Shown: in pieces, positions 1 to 7,477 of the stretch
How the letters are laid out: each line of letters opens with the position of its first letter
How positions within the stretch are numbered: position 1 is the first letter of the stretch
Source: Rhodosalinus sp041685465
GTDB lineage: Bacteria > Pseudomonadota > Alphaproteobacteria > Rhodobacterales > Rhodobacteraceae
Direction: 5' to 3'
Length of the DNA stretch: 18,386 nucleotides
NCBI RefSeq assembly: GCF_041685465.1
Contig: NZ_JAWLFS010000031.1
Span: forward strand, 1-18,386
Made by a program: the position numbers and the translations under genes
Notes under the pieces: model-generated
Told to the model about the DNA's origin: nothing
The model's input: the letters and a program-made list of their open reading frames with translations, nothing else
The model's database searches: none

Positions 1-44
1 GGCGCCCGCCCCGCCCCGCGCGCCCGCCGGCCGCGCGGTGGGCC

Positions 45-119
45 GGGGGCGCGCGCCCCCTTCCCGCTTGCCCTCGCCGTCGATCCGTTGGATCACCGGC
101 AGAGGCCCAGGAGGACCGG
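45..119 (+). promoter_or_regulatory. 5' leader and ribosome binding site of the decarboxylase gene
   Basis: This short GC-rich leader holds a 16-bp palindrome at 45-60 (GGGGGCGC/GCGCCCCC) followed by only two T residues. It could be the end of an upstream transcript or simply GC-rich chance. A small stem (GATCC-GTT-GGATC) lies at 82-94. The clear signal is a perfect AGGAGG at 109-114, five bases before the ATG at 120, which fixes the decarboxylase start. I see no convincing -35/-10 pair. Confidence 0.6.
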
Positions 120-1547
120 ATGAGCGACCGCGACGATTCCCGCCCCTTCCCCGATCTGGCGGCCATGCCGGAGGTGCCGGCCGACACGCTCGGCCTCAAC
201 GCCGAGGAGATGCGTCGCCTCGGCCACAAGGTCGTGGACATGGTGGTGGACCGCGCCATGGCCCGCGGGCAGGAGCCCGCGATCCTGACGGGCGACGCGG
301 CGGATCTGCGCGCGCGCCTCGGCGGGCCGCTGCCGGAGGCGCCGGGCGACCCGGACGCCGCGCTGGATCTCATGGCCGAGGTCGCCCTCGCGCATCAGCA
401 GCACGGCGATCACCCGCGCTACTTCGCGCGCGTCCCCGGCCCCGCCGCCTTCGCCGCTGTTCTCGGCGAGTGGATGGGCACCGGCTTCAACACCATCTGC
501 GCGAGCTGGGGTGGCGCCTCGGGCCCGGCGACGGTGGAACTCGTCGCGCTCGACTGGCTCTCCGGGATGCTGGGGATGCCCGGCGAGACCGAGGGCGTGC
601 TGCTCTCGGGCGGCTCGATGGGCAATCTCACCGGCTTCGCCGTGGCGCGCGCGGAGATGGGGGCGGGCGTGGCCTATCTCACCGATCAGACGCATGCCTC
701 GCTGCCGCGCAACCTCCGCGCGCTCGGCTTCGCCGAGGACGAGATCGCGCGGCTTCCCGCCGACGATCGCTGGCGCATGTCCGCCGAGGCGTTGCGCGCC
801 GCCGTCGCGCGCGACCGGGCGGCCGGGCGGCGGCCGATGATGGTCGTGGCGACGGCCGGATCGACGAACACCGGCGCCGTCGATCCGCTGCCCGGGATCG
901 CGGAGATCTGCGCGGCAGAGGGGCTCTGGCTGCACGTCGACGGCGCCTACGGGGGGCCGGCCGCGATCACGGAGGAGGGGCGCGCCGCGCTCGCCGGGCT
1001 CGAGCGCGCCGACAGCCTCGCCCTCGATCCGCACAAGTGGCTCTTTCAGCCCTACGACCTGGGCGTCTGCCTCGTCACCCGGCCGGGCGCGCTGGAGCGG
1101 GCGTTCTCGATCCACCCGGAATACCTGCGCGACGTGCGCGAGGGTGCGGGGGAGGTCAATTTCGGCGACCGCAGCCTCGAACTCTCGCGGCGCTCGCGCG
1201 CGCTCAAGCTCTGGATGTCGCTGCGCACCTATGGCGCCGGGCGTTTCCGCGACGCCGTGCGCGCGGGGCTGGAGCTCGCTGAGACCGCCGAGGCGATGCT
1301 GCGCGCCGCGCCGGAGACCTGGGAGGTGGTGACGCCGGCGCAACTCGGCATCGTCTGCTTCGCCGGCCGCGGCGCGGACGCGGCCGCCCACGAGGCCGCC
1401 GCGCGCACCCTCGCCGAGAGCGGCTACGCCTGCGTGACCACCACCTCCCTCGGCGGGCGGAGCGTGCTGCGGCTCTGCACGATCAACCCGCTGACGACCG
1501 AGGCCGACCTGCGCGGCACGCTCGATCGCCTCGCCGCGGCGCTCTGA
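120..1547 (+). CDS. PLP-dependent group II decarboxylase (aromatic-L-amino-acid decarboxylase family)
   Basis: This 475-residue cytosolic enzyme of fold type I should use pyridoxal phosphate to decarboxylate an amino acid, probably an aromatic one. The PLP-binding lysine is K306 in LALDPHKWLFQ. H192 (DQTHASL) would stack on the cofactor ring, and D274 (HVDGAYGG) would pair with the pyridine nitrogen. Y335 in IHPEYLRD matches the catalytic-loop tyrosine of animal and plant decarboxylases; plant aldehyde synthases of this family carry phenylalanine there. The spacing K306 to Y335 (29 residues) equals that of human AADC (K303 to Y332). Length is normal. The start has an AGGAGG five bases upstream. 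It is followed after 117 nt by the MltB-type gene on the same strand, with no convincing terminator between them and no obvious functional link. The exact substrate (tyrosine, DOPA, tryptophan or phenylalanine) cannot be read from sequence. Confidence 0.88.
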   Translation: MSDRDDSRPFPDLAAMPEVPADTLGLNAEEMRRLGHKVVDMVVDRAMARGQEPAILTGDAADLRARLGGPLPEAPGDPDAALDLMAEVALAHQQHGDHPRYFARVPGPAAFAAVLGEWMGTGFNTICASWGGASGPATVELVALDWLSGMLGMPGETEGVLLSGGSMGNLTGFAVARAEMGAGVAYLTDQTHASLPRNLRALGFAEDEIARLPADDRWRMSAEALRAAVARDRAAGRRPMMVVATAGSTNTGAVDPLPGIAEICAAEGLWLHVDGAYGGPAAITEEGRAALAGLERADSLALDPHKWLFQPYDLGVCLVTRPGALERAFSIHPEYLRDVREGAGEVNFGDRSLELSRRSRALKLWMSLRTYGAGRFRDAVRAGLELAETAEAMLRAAPETWEVVTPAQLGIVCFAGRGADAAAHEAAARTLAESGYACVTTTSLGGRSVLRLCTINPLTTEADLRGTLDRLAAAL

Positions 1548-1664
1548 GCCGGGCGCGGCGGGGGGCTCGGCCCCGGGGACTTCCGATCTTTGGCATGCGC
1601 GGGGGCGTGGCGCGGGGCGCGCGCCTGCGCTAGGTTTCGCGGGCATGACAGGCGGCGGGTTTGG

Positions 1665-2885
1665 ATGCGACGCACACGGCGACACATCCTGACGGGACTG
1701 GGCGCGCTGGCGCTGGCCGGTTGCGGCGGGGACCTCATCGAGAGCGCGGCGCCCGCGATGCGGCCGGCGCGCAACCCGGCCTTCGACGCCTGGCTGGCAG
1801 AGTTCCGCGCCCGCGCGCCGGCGAACGGCATCGGCGAAGCGACGCTGGAGCGTGGCCTCCGCGACGCGGCCTTCCTGCCCGGCGTGATCGAGCGCGACCG
1901 CTCGCAGGCGGAGTTCACGCGCACGCTGGAGGATTACCTCGCCCTCGTCGCCACCGAGGCGCGCATCGCGGAGGGCCGGCGCCTGCGGCGGCGCCACGCC
2001 GATCTGCTGTCCGGGATCGAGGCGCGCCACGGCGTGCCGCCGGAGGTCGTCACCGCGATCTGGGGGGTGGAAAGCCGCTACGGCACGCGGATGGGCGACA
2101 TCCCGGTGGTCGCCGCGACGGCGACGCTCGCCTTCGAGGGGCGGCGCGGCGCCTTCTTCGAGCGCCAGCTTCTCGCGGCGCTGCGCATCCTCGAGGCGCG
2201 CGAGACGACGGCGGACCGCCTCGTGGGAAGCTGGGCCGGCGCGATGGGGCACACGCAGTTCATCCCGACGAGTTACGCGGCCTACGCGGTGGATTTCACC
2301 GGCGACGGGCGGCGCGACGTCTGGGGCGCCGATCCGGCCGACGCGCTGGCCTCCGCCGCCGCCTACCTGGAGCGCATGGGCTGGCGGCGCGGGCAGCCCT
2401 GGGGGATGGAGGTGCAGGCGCCCGCCGGGCTCGATGGCGGGCGGAGGCGGCAGCGCCCGGTGGCCGACTGGCGCGCGGCAGGCGTGACGCGGGCGGGCGG
2501 CGGGGCGCTGCCCGACCGCGGGGCCGCGGCGCTGATCCGGCCCGAAGGCACGCGCGGGCCCGCGTTCCTCGCCTTCGCCAACTTCGAGGTCCTGGCACGC
2601 TACAACAACGCGGTGAACTACGTGATCGGCGTCGGCCACCTCGCCGACCGGATCGCGGGGGGCGGGCCGCTCGTCGGCGCCTTCCCGCCCGACACCTTCG
2701 GCCTGACGCTCGCGGACCGCAAGACGTTGCAACGCCGCCTCGCCGCGGCGGGCTTCGAGCCCGGGCCGGCGGACGGCGTGTTGGGCAGCGCCACGCGCGC
2801 GGCCATCGAAGGCTACCAGCGCGCCGAGGGGCTCGCGGTCACGGGCACCCCCTCGCCGGCGCTCCTCGCGCGGCTCGCGGGCTGA
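1665..2885 (+). CDS. Lytic murein transglycosylase, MltB family, lipoprotein
   Basis: This 406-residue periplasmic enzyme should cleave the MurNAc-GlcNAc bond of peptidoglycan with formation of 1,6-anhydro-MurNAc. I chose the ATG at 1665 because it directly precedes a lipoprotein signal: MRRTRRHILTG, a hydrophobic stretch, then LALAGC with the lipidated cysteine at C20. The TRRHIL segment resembles a twin-arginine motif, so Tat export is possible. The SLT_2 catalytic domain covers roughly residues 35-320, with catalytic E136 in WGVESRYGTRMG and the hallmark GAMGHTQFIPTSY. The C-terminal 60 residues form a PG_binding_1 module (LQRRLAAAGF, DGVLGSATRAAI, YQRAEGL). An in-frame upstream ATG at 1590 would add 25 residues and destroy the signal peptide, so it is rejected. 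The gene ends three bases before a palindrome array and converges on the amidohydrolase gene. Confidence 0.9.
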   Translation: MRRTRRHILTGLGALALAGCGGDLIESAAPAMRPARNPAFDAWLAEFRARAPANGIGEATLERGLRDAAFLPGVIERDRSQAEFTRTLEDYLALVATEARIAEGRRLRRRHADLLSGIEARHGVPPEVVTAIWGVESRYGTRMGDIPVVAATATLAFEGRRGAFFERQLLAALRILEARETTADRLVGSWAGAMGHTQFIPTSYAAYAVDFTGDGRRDVWGADPADALASAAAYLERMGWRRGQPWGMEVQAPAGLDGGRRRQRPVADWRAAGVTRAGGGALPDRGAAALIRPEGTRGPAFLAFANFEVLARYNNAVNYVIGVGHLADRIAGGGPLVGAFPPDTFGLTLADRKTLQRRLAAAGFEPGPADGVLGSATRAAIEGYQRAEGLAVTGTPSPALLARLAG

Positions 2886-2888
2886 GCG

Positions 2889-2960
2889 GCCAAGCGGTTT
2901 CGAAACCGCTTGGCAGGCCGCGTGCAAGCGGCCTGCGAAGGGCCTTGCAAGGCCCTTCGC
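2889..2960. repeat. Array of three abutting palindromes between convergent stop codons
   Basis: Three hairpins lie end to end and share two bases at each junction. Unit 1 (2889-2914) is a perfect 26-bp palindrome with half-site GCCAAGCGGTTT around CG. Unit 2 (2913-2936) has a 9-bp stem GCAGGCCGC/GCGGCCTGC with loop GTGCAA. Unit 3 (2935-2960) is a perfect 26-bp palindrome with half-site GCGAAGGGCCTT around GC. The array fills 72 of the 75 non-coding bases. It begins three bases after the mltB-type stop and ends directly at the amidohydrolase stop (2961-2963). No T-run follows on either strand, so it is not a canonical intrinsic terminator, but a bidirectional terminator or 3'-end protector is plausible. 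A related pair occurs at 18215-18263. Confidence 0.9.
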
Positions 2961-4628
2961 TCACGCTTCCCAGGTGACGCGCCCGTCCATCACGGTGAGG
3001 GCCGCGCGCGCGGTGTTCAGCCGCGCGGGCGCCATGGCGGCGAGGTCGTGGTCCATCACCGCGATGTCGGCGAGGTAGCCGGGCGCGAGCCGGCCCTTGC
3101 GGGTCTCGGCGAACTCCACCCAGGCGTTGTCGAGGGTGTAGGAGCGCAGCGTGTCCTCGAGGCGCTGCGTCTGGTCCACCCAGGGCGCCGGCATCTCGAG
3201 CGGACCCACGGCGGCGCGCACGCTGTCCATCACGTCGACCTGGATCACCGGCCAGTCGGTGGAGAAACAGACGCGCGCGCCCGTCTCGCGGATCGTCTGC
3301 CAGGCGAAGGCCATCGGGATCTGATCCGGGTGCAGCACCTGGTCGAGCCCGTGCTCGGGGAAGATGTGCCCGCGCGGCGCGTGGCCGGGCTGCATCGAGG
3401 CGACGACGCCGAGCGCGGCGAAGCGCGGCAGATCGTCGGGGGCGAGCACCTCGATATGCTCGACCCGGTGGCGCGAATCGCGCGGGCCGTTGACCGCCCG
3501 CGCGCGCGCGTAGCCGTCGAGCGTGCGGCGGATGGCGAGATCGCCGATCGCATGCGTTGCGATCTGCATCCCCATCGCGTCGATCCGGACGCAGGCCTCG
3601 TCGAAGTGATCAGGCGCGAAGACCGGGTCGCCGATGTGATCCGTCCCCGGATAGGGGCGCAGCATGAGCGCGGTCCGGCTCTCGATCACGCCGTCCATGA
3701 ACATCTTCACGCGGTTCGTCCAGAGCCGGTCCCCGGCGAAGCGGCGGCGCATCTCGGCGGCTTCCTCGAGCCGGTCGAGGGGATCGCCGCTCTTGAGGTG
3801 GAAGGGCACCTCCGTCCGGCAGAGGAGCGCGCCCTCGGCGTCGAGCTCCTCCAGAAGCTCGCCGGTGTAGACATTGCCGTCCATGTTGTGCAGCCCGGTG
3901 ATGCCGTGGCTCGCGCAGTGGCGCAGGCCCGCCGCGATGGCGTCACGGTCGCGCGCGCGGTCGATCGGGCCCGGCATCGGGTCGGGGTTCGCCCCGGTCA
4001 CGAGCCCCTCCATGTCGCGCCCGCCGTAGCGGGTGTGGCGCAGCACGGGCTTGTAGGCGCCCGGCTCGCGCAGCTCGCCCGCGGCGGTGCCGTCGGGCGC
4101 CATGACGATCTCGGCGCCGGCCTCCGTGTCGCCGCCGTGCAGGATGCCGGCGAGCTCCAGCGCCCGGGTGTTGGCCCAGACCGTGTGATGGTCGGCGGCG
4201 AACATGGCGAAGGGGCGGTCGGGCAGCACCCGGTCGAGGTCGTGGCGCGTGGTGGCGCGGCCCTCGGCCATGATGTCGTAGTCGGCCTGCACCGCGAAGA
4301 CGACCCGGTCGTCGGGACAGCGCAGCGCCTCGGCGCGCACGAGCTCGGTCAGCCGGTCGAGGCCCGTGACGCCGTAGAGGTTCAGGTAGTCGAGCTCCAC
4401 CGAGCCGCCGAAGAGGTGCACGTGGCTGTCGATGAAGCCCGGCAGCACGGTCGAGCCCTGCGCGTCGAAGACGCGGGTGCCCGGCCCGGCGAGGCCGCGG
4501 ATCTCGGCGGTCGATCCCACCGCCGCGATGCGACCGCCCGCGACGGCGAGCGCCTCGGCCGTCGGGTTGGCCGCGTCGAAGGTCAGCAGCCGGCCGTTCA
4601 GGATGACCAGATCGGGGGTCTCGGACAT
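2961..4628 (-). CDS. YtcJ-type metal-dependent amidohydrolase (Amidohydro_3 family)
   Basis: This 555-residue TIM-barrel hydrolase of the amidohydrolase superfamily should hydrolyse an amide or related C-N bond of an unknown small molecule. The flanking beta-sandwich is present at both ends (ILNGRLLTFD near the start, VMDGRVTWEA at the end). Candidate metal ligands are H69 and H71 (DSHVHLFGG), K308 in RVKMFMDGVIESRTA, H359 (ATHAIGD), H391 (HRVEHIE) and D458 (STDWPV). No signal peptide is visible, so it is probably cytosolic. Its ATG has a good AGGAAGGAG upstream. It is the last gene of the potABCD-like operon, 61 nt after potD with a strong hairpin in the gap, so an imported nitrogen compound is a reasonable substrate guess. 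Characterised relatives include N-substituted formamide deformylase; the exact reaction here is unknown. Confidence 0.88.
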   Translation of the reverse strand: MSETPDLVILNGRLLTFDAANPTAEALAVAGGRIAAVGSTAEIRGLAGPGTRVFDAQGSTVLPGFIDSHVHLFGGSVELDYLNLYGVTGLDRLTELVRAEALRCPDDRVVFAVQADYDIMAEGRATTRHDLDRVLPDRPFAMFAADHHTVWANTRALELAGILHGGDTEAGAEIVMAPDGTAAGELREPGAYKPVLRHTRYGGRDMEGLVTGANPDPMPGPIDRARDRDAIAAGLRHCASHGITGLHNMDGNVYTGELLEELDAEGALLCRTEVPFHLKSGDPLDRLEEAAEMRRRFAGDRLWTNRVKMFMDGVIESRTALMLRPYPGTDHIGDPVFAPDHFDEACVRIDAMGMQIATHAIGDLAIRRTLDGYARARAVNGPRDSRHRVEHIEVLAPDDLPRFAALGVVASMQPGHAPRGHIFPEHGLDQVLHPDQIPMAFAWQTIRETGARVCFSTDWPVIQVDVMDSVRAAVGPLEMPAPWVDQTQRLEDTLRSYTLDNAWVEFAETRKGRLAPGYLADIAVMDHDLAAMAPARLNTARAALTVMDGRVTWEA

Positions 4629-4654
4629 GCGCGCTCCTTCCTCGGATGGCGGAC

Positions 4655-4682
4655 GCGGGGGCGCCGCGCAGGGCGCCCCCGC
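4655..4682 (-). terminator. Strong GC hairpin between potD and the amidohydrolase gene
   Basis: An 11-bp perfect stem (GCGGGGGCGCC paired with GGCGCCCCCGC) with a 6-nt loop lies 7 bases after the potD-like stop in the direction of transcription. There is no T-run, so full termination is doubtful. In ABC transporter operons such hairpins often stabilise the upstream binding-protein message or reduce read-through, which would fit the high demand for the periplasmic protein relative to the amidohydrolase (inference). Confidence 0.5.
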
Positions 4683-4689
4683 CCCCGGA

Positions 4690-5709
4690 TCATTTCAGCA
4701 CGTCGGTCCAGATCGCGCGGTAGATCTGCTGCGCCTCGGGCGGGCAGATGCGCGAATCGACGCCCGCGTCGGCAAGGTCCTCGGGCACGACGACCTCGGG
4801 CGCGGTGGCCATGACCTCGTCCATGTACTCTTCCGATCCGGCGATGCCGTTGGCGTAGCGCGCGAAGTTCGAGAGCATCGCGGCGTTCTCAGGCTCCATG
4901 ACGAAGTTCATGAAGGTCTCCGCCTCCTCGACGTTCCGCGCGTCGGAGAGGATCGCGAGGTTGTCGGACCAGACCGGGAACCCGGTCTCGGGATAGCCGA
5001 AGGCGATGTCCTCGTTCTGAAGCCGCGCGCGCAGCGCCGCGCCGTTCCAGGTGATGCTCGCCGCGATGTCCTCGGCGGCGAGGCGTTCGACGGTGCTGTA
5101 GTCGATCGAGAGCCAGTGCGGCTTGGCCTCCATCAGCAGGTCGCGCACCTCGCTCAGCGTCTCGCGATCTTCCGTGCACTGCTCGCCGCCGACGTAGTAG
5201 ATGGCGATGGACATGACATCCATCATCTCGGGGATGACGTTGATCTTGCCCTGGAGTTCCTCCGGCGGGTCGAGGTAGATCGCGGCCGTGTTGATATCGC
5301 CGTCATAGTCCGAGGTGTTCACGGCCATGCCCACCGTGCCCCATTGCCACGGCACCGTGTAGCGCCGGCCGGGATCGAAGTCCGGGTCGCGCCAGCGGTC
5401 GGCCATGTGCTCGAAGTTCTCCATCCGGTCGGGCCGGGCTTCCATCAGCAGCCCCTCCTCGATGTAGATCGGCACGTAGGTGCCGGAGGGCACGACGATG
5501 TCGAAGCCGTGGCCCCCGGCCTGGATCTTGGCGAGCGCGGTGTCGTTGCTGTCGTAGTCGGTGATCGAGACCTCGATCCCGGTCTCCTCCTCGAATTTCT
5601 CGATCATCTCGGGGCTGGTGTAGTTGCCCCAGTTGTAGATGTTGAGTTCCTGCGCGAACGCAGGGCCGGCCGTGGCCAGCACGGCCACCGTGGTCAGAAG
5701 TCGTTGCAT
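4690..5709 (-). CDS. potD: Periplasmic spermidine/putrescine-binding protein of an ABC transporter (PotD/PotF type)
   Basis: This 339-residue periplasmic solute-binding protein should capture a polyamine and deliver it to the PotBC-like channel. A Sec signal peptide covers residues 1-19 with likely cleavage AFA|Q. The mature start ELNIYNWGNYTSPEMIEKFE is the family hallmark. The ligand pocket should include W27 and the W247-S-D249 segment, which corresponds to the W/D pair contacting the polyamine in PotD and PotF. The YNWGNY segment differs from YNWSDY of Escherichia coli PotF, so binding preference may differ. Two cysteines (C178 and C322) could form a disulfide. The AAGGAGG ribosome site lies at the end of the potC reading frame and in the 18-nt gap. 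A strong hairpin follows the gene. Substrate could also be another cationic or amino-acid-derived compound. Confidence 0.88.
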   Translation of the reverse strand: MQRLLTTVAVLATAGPAFAQELNIYNWGNYTSPEMIEKFEEETGIEVSITDYDSNDTALAKIQAGGHGFDIVVPSGTYVPIYIEEGLLMEARPDRMENFEHMADRWRDPDFDPGRRYTVPWQWGTVGMAVNTSDYDGDINTAAIYLDPPEELQGKINVIPEMMDVMSIAIYYVGGEQCTEDRETLSEVRDLLMEAKPHWLSIDYSTVERLAAEDIAASITWNGAALRARLQNEDIAFGYPETGFPVWSDNLAILSDARNVEEAETFMNFVMEPENAAMLSNFARYANGIAGSEEYMDEVMATAPEVVVPEDLADAGVDSRICPPEAQQIYRAIWTDVLK

Positions 5710-5727
5710 CGTCTCATACCTCCTTGG

Positions 5728-6534
5728 TCATGTCCTGCTTCGGCTGAGGAAGAAGAACGCCATCACCAGCACGACCGAAACGGCGAGCAGCGCGGTCGAG
5801 ATCGCGTTGATCTCGGGCGTGACCGCCCGGCGGAGCTGCCCCAGCATGTAGGTGGGCAGGGTATCCTGCCCGGCGGACTTCACGAACTCCGTGATCACAA
5901 CGTCGTCGAGCGAGATCACGAAGGCCAGCATGGCACCGGCGAGGATGCCGGGCCAGAGCTGCGGCAGCGTCACCCTGCGGAAGGCCTGCCAGGGCGTCGC
6001 GTAGAGATCGGCCGCCGCCTGTTCGAGGGTCAGGTCCATCCCCTGCAGCCGCGCGCGCACCGGCAGATAGGCGAAGGGAATGCAGAAGGCCGTGTGCGCG
6101 ATGATAAGATACCAGAGCCCGGTGTAGCCTGTCGCCACCTTGATCATGGAAAAGAAGATCAGGAGCGCGACGGCCGTGACCACCTCGGGCACCATCAGCG
6201 GCTGGTTGACGAGCGCGAAGGCGAGGGTCTGGCCCCGCCACGGCCGCGTCCGCGTGGTGGCGAGCGCCGCGCCCACCGCCGCGGAGGTGGCGATCAGCGA
6301 GGCGGCGGAGGCGATCACCACCGAGCGGATCGTCGCGGCCTGCACCTGCTCGTTCTCCAGTGCCGAGCGATACCAGCGCAGCGACAGCCCCTGCCACTCC
6401 GAGACCGAGACGCTCTCGTTGAAGGAGAAGATCACCAGCAGGACGATCGGCGCATAGAGCAGCACGAAGCACAGGATCGCGACCGTGGTGAACCCCGGCA
6501 GCCGCGTGACGTCGAAGCCGCGCCCCCTAGCCAT
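5728..6534 (-). CDS. potC: Polyamine ABC transporter permease (PotC/PotI type)
   Basis: This 268-residue inner-membrane permease forms half of the transport channel with the PotB-like protein. It shows the standard six hydrophobic helices, the first around residues 17-38. The cytoplasmic EAA coupling loop, where the ATPase docks, lies near residues 171-191 (EQAAADLYATPW followed by RRVTLPQLWPG). Length is typical for PotC. The start ATG overlaps the end of potB by eight bases, which implies translational coupling, and a GGAGG lies nine bases upstream inside potB. The stop is 18 bases before potD. No truncation or missing motif was seen. Confidence 0.9.
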   Translation of the reverse strand: MARGRGFDVTRLPGFTTVAILCFVLLYAPIVLLVIFSFNESVSVSEWQGLSLRWYRSALENEQVQAATIRSVVIASAASLIATSAAVGAALATTRTRPWRGQTLAFALVNQPLMVPEVVTAVALLIFFSMIKVATGYTGLWYLIIAHTAFCIPFAYLPVRARLQGMDLTLEQAAADLYATPWQAFRRVTLPQLWPGILAGAMLAFVISLDDVVITEFVKSAGQDTLPTYMLGQLRRAVTPEINAISTALLAVSVVLVMAFFFLSRSRT

Positions 6535-7474
6535 GCTGCCCGCCCTCCTCGCGGCCGACGGCGCGCACGTAGACCATGAGCGCCACCATCACGATCACCA
6601 GAAGCGCCAGCGCCAGCGCCGCGCCGAGCGGCCAGTTGCGCCCCTGCCCGAACTGAAGCTCGATGAAGTTGCCGAGCATCATCTGCTTGCCCCCGCCCAG
6701 CACCCGCGGCGTCACATAGGCGCCGAGGCAGGGCACGAAGACGAGGATCGAGCCCGCCACCACGCCCGGCTTCGAGATCGGAAGGATGATGCGGCGCAGA
6801 ACCTGCCAGCGCCCGGCGTAGAGGTCGTAGCCCGCCTCGACGAGGCGGAAGTCGAAGCGTTCGAGCGAGGCGTAGACCGGAAGGATCATCAGCGGCAGAT
6901 AGACGTAGGCCATGCCGACAAGGAGCGCGAACTCGGTGAACATCATCTGGATGGGCGAATCGATCAGCCCCGCCCAGATCAGGAAGCTGTTCACCGTGCC
7001 CTCGTTCCGGATCAGCTCCATGATCGCGAAGGTCCGGATCAGGAGGTTGGTCCAGAACGGGATGATGATGAGCAGCATCCAGAAATCGCGCGTCTCCCGC
7101 CGGCGCGTCGCGATGAAATAGGCGGTCGGGAAGCCGATCAGCAGGCAGAGCGCCGTCGTCATCAGCGACAGCTTGATCGAACGCCAGAAGATCGAGAGAT
7201 GCGCGTCGGCGAGCTCGATTTCCCCCGTGAAGAAATCGCGCTCGGCGAAGACGTTGAACCACGCCTTGAGCGAGAATTCCCAGACCACGCCGCCGTAGTC
7301 GCCCGGCGTCAGGAAGGAATAGGCCAGCACGATCAGCAGCGGCCCGGAGGCCGCGAAGATCAGGATCGCCATCGCCGGCGCAAGGAGAAGGGCACGCGTG
7401 CGCCGCTCCTCGCGTCTGCGCGCGGCGGCGAGATCGCGGGGCGGCGCCGGGGGAACGGAGGCGGTCTCGGCCAT
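6527..7474 (-). CDS. potB: Polyamine ABC transporter permease (PotB/PotH type)
   Basis: This 315-residue inner-membrane permease is the second channel half. A charged cytoplasmic N-terminus (residues 1-27, rich in Arg and Ala) precedes six predicted helices, the first around 29-53. The EAA loop for contact with the ATPase is near residues 213-232 (EAGYDLYAGRWQ, then RRIILPISKPG). The long periplasmic loop between the first two helices is usual for PotB/PotH. The gene starts three bases after the potA stop and overlaps potC by eight bases, so potA, potB and potC are probably translated as a coupled unit. A GAGGG motif precedes the ATG by eight bases. Confidence 0.9.
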   Translation of the reverse strand: MAETASVPPAPPRDLAAARRREERRTRALLLAPAMAILIFAASGPLLIVLAYSFLTPGDYGGVVWEFSLKAWFNVFAERDFFTGEIELADAHLSIFWRSIKLSLMTTALCLLIGFPTAYFIATRRRETRDFWMLLIIIPFWTNLLIRTFAIMELIRNEGTVNSFLIWAGLIDSPIQMMFTEFALLVGMAYVYLPLMILPVYASLERFDFRLVEAGYDLYAGRWQVLRRIILPISKPGVVAGSILVFVPCLGAYVTPRVLGGGKQMMLGNFIELQFGQGRNWPLGAALALALLVIVMVALMVYVRAVGREEGGQHG

Positions 7475-7477
7475 GGC

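Noticed and set aside
1..119. Palindrome at 45-60 as an intrinsic terminator
   Set aside because: Only two T residues follow and the surrounding DNA is almost all G and C, so chance self-complementarity is likely.
1548..1664. Terminator or promoter between the decarboxylase and transglycosylase genes
   Set aside because: Only a 5-bp stem was found, and the TTGGCA and TAGGTT motifs are about 35 bases apart, far from the usual 17.
93..2927. 944-residue open frame antisense to the decarboxylase and transglycosylase genes
   Set aside because: Its residues are Arg/Ala/Gly/Pro-rich with no family motifs, and it covers two well-supported genes. Long antisense frames are expected at this GC content.
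2889..2960. Palindrome array as a CRISPR array
   Set aside because: Units abut without spacers and differ in sequence; there are no cas genes nearby.
2910..4814. 634-residue plus-strand frame opposite the amidohydrolase gene
   Set aside because: It is rich in His, Arg, Val and Asp in a way that mirrors the codons of the opposite gene, and has no recognisable domain.
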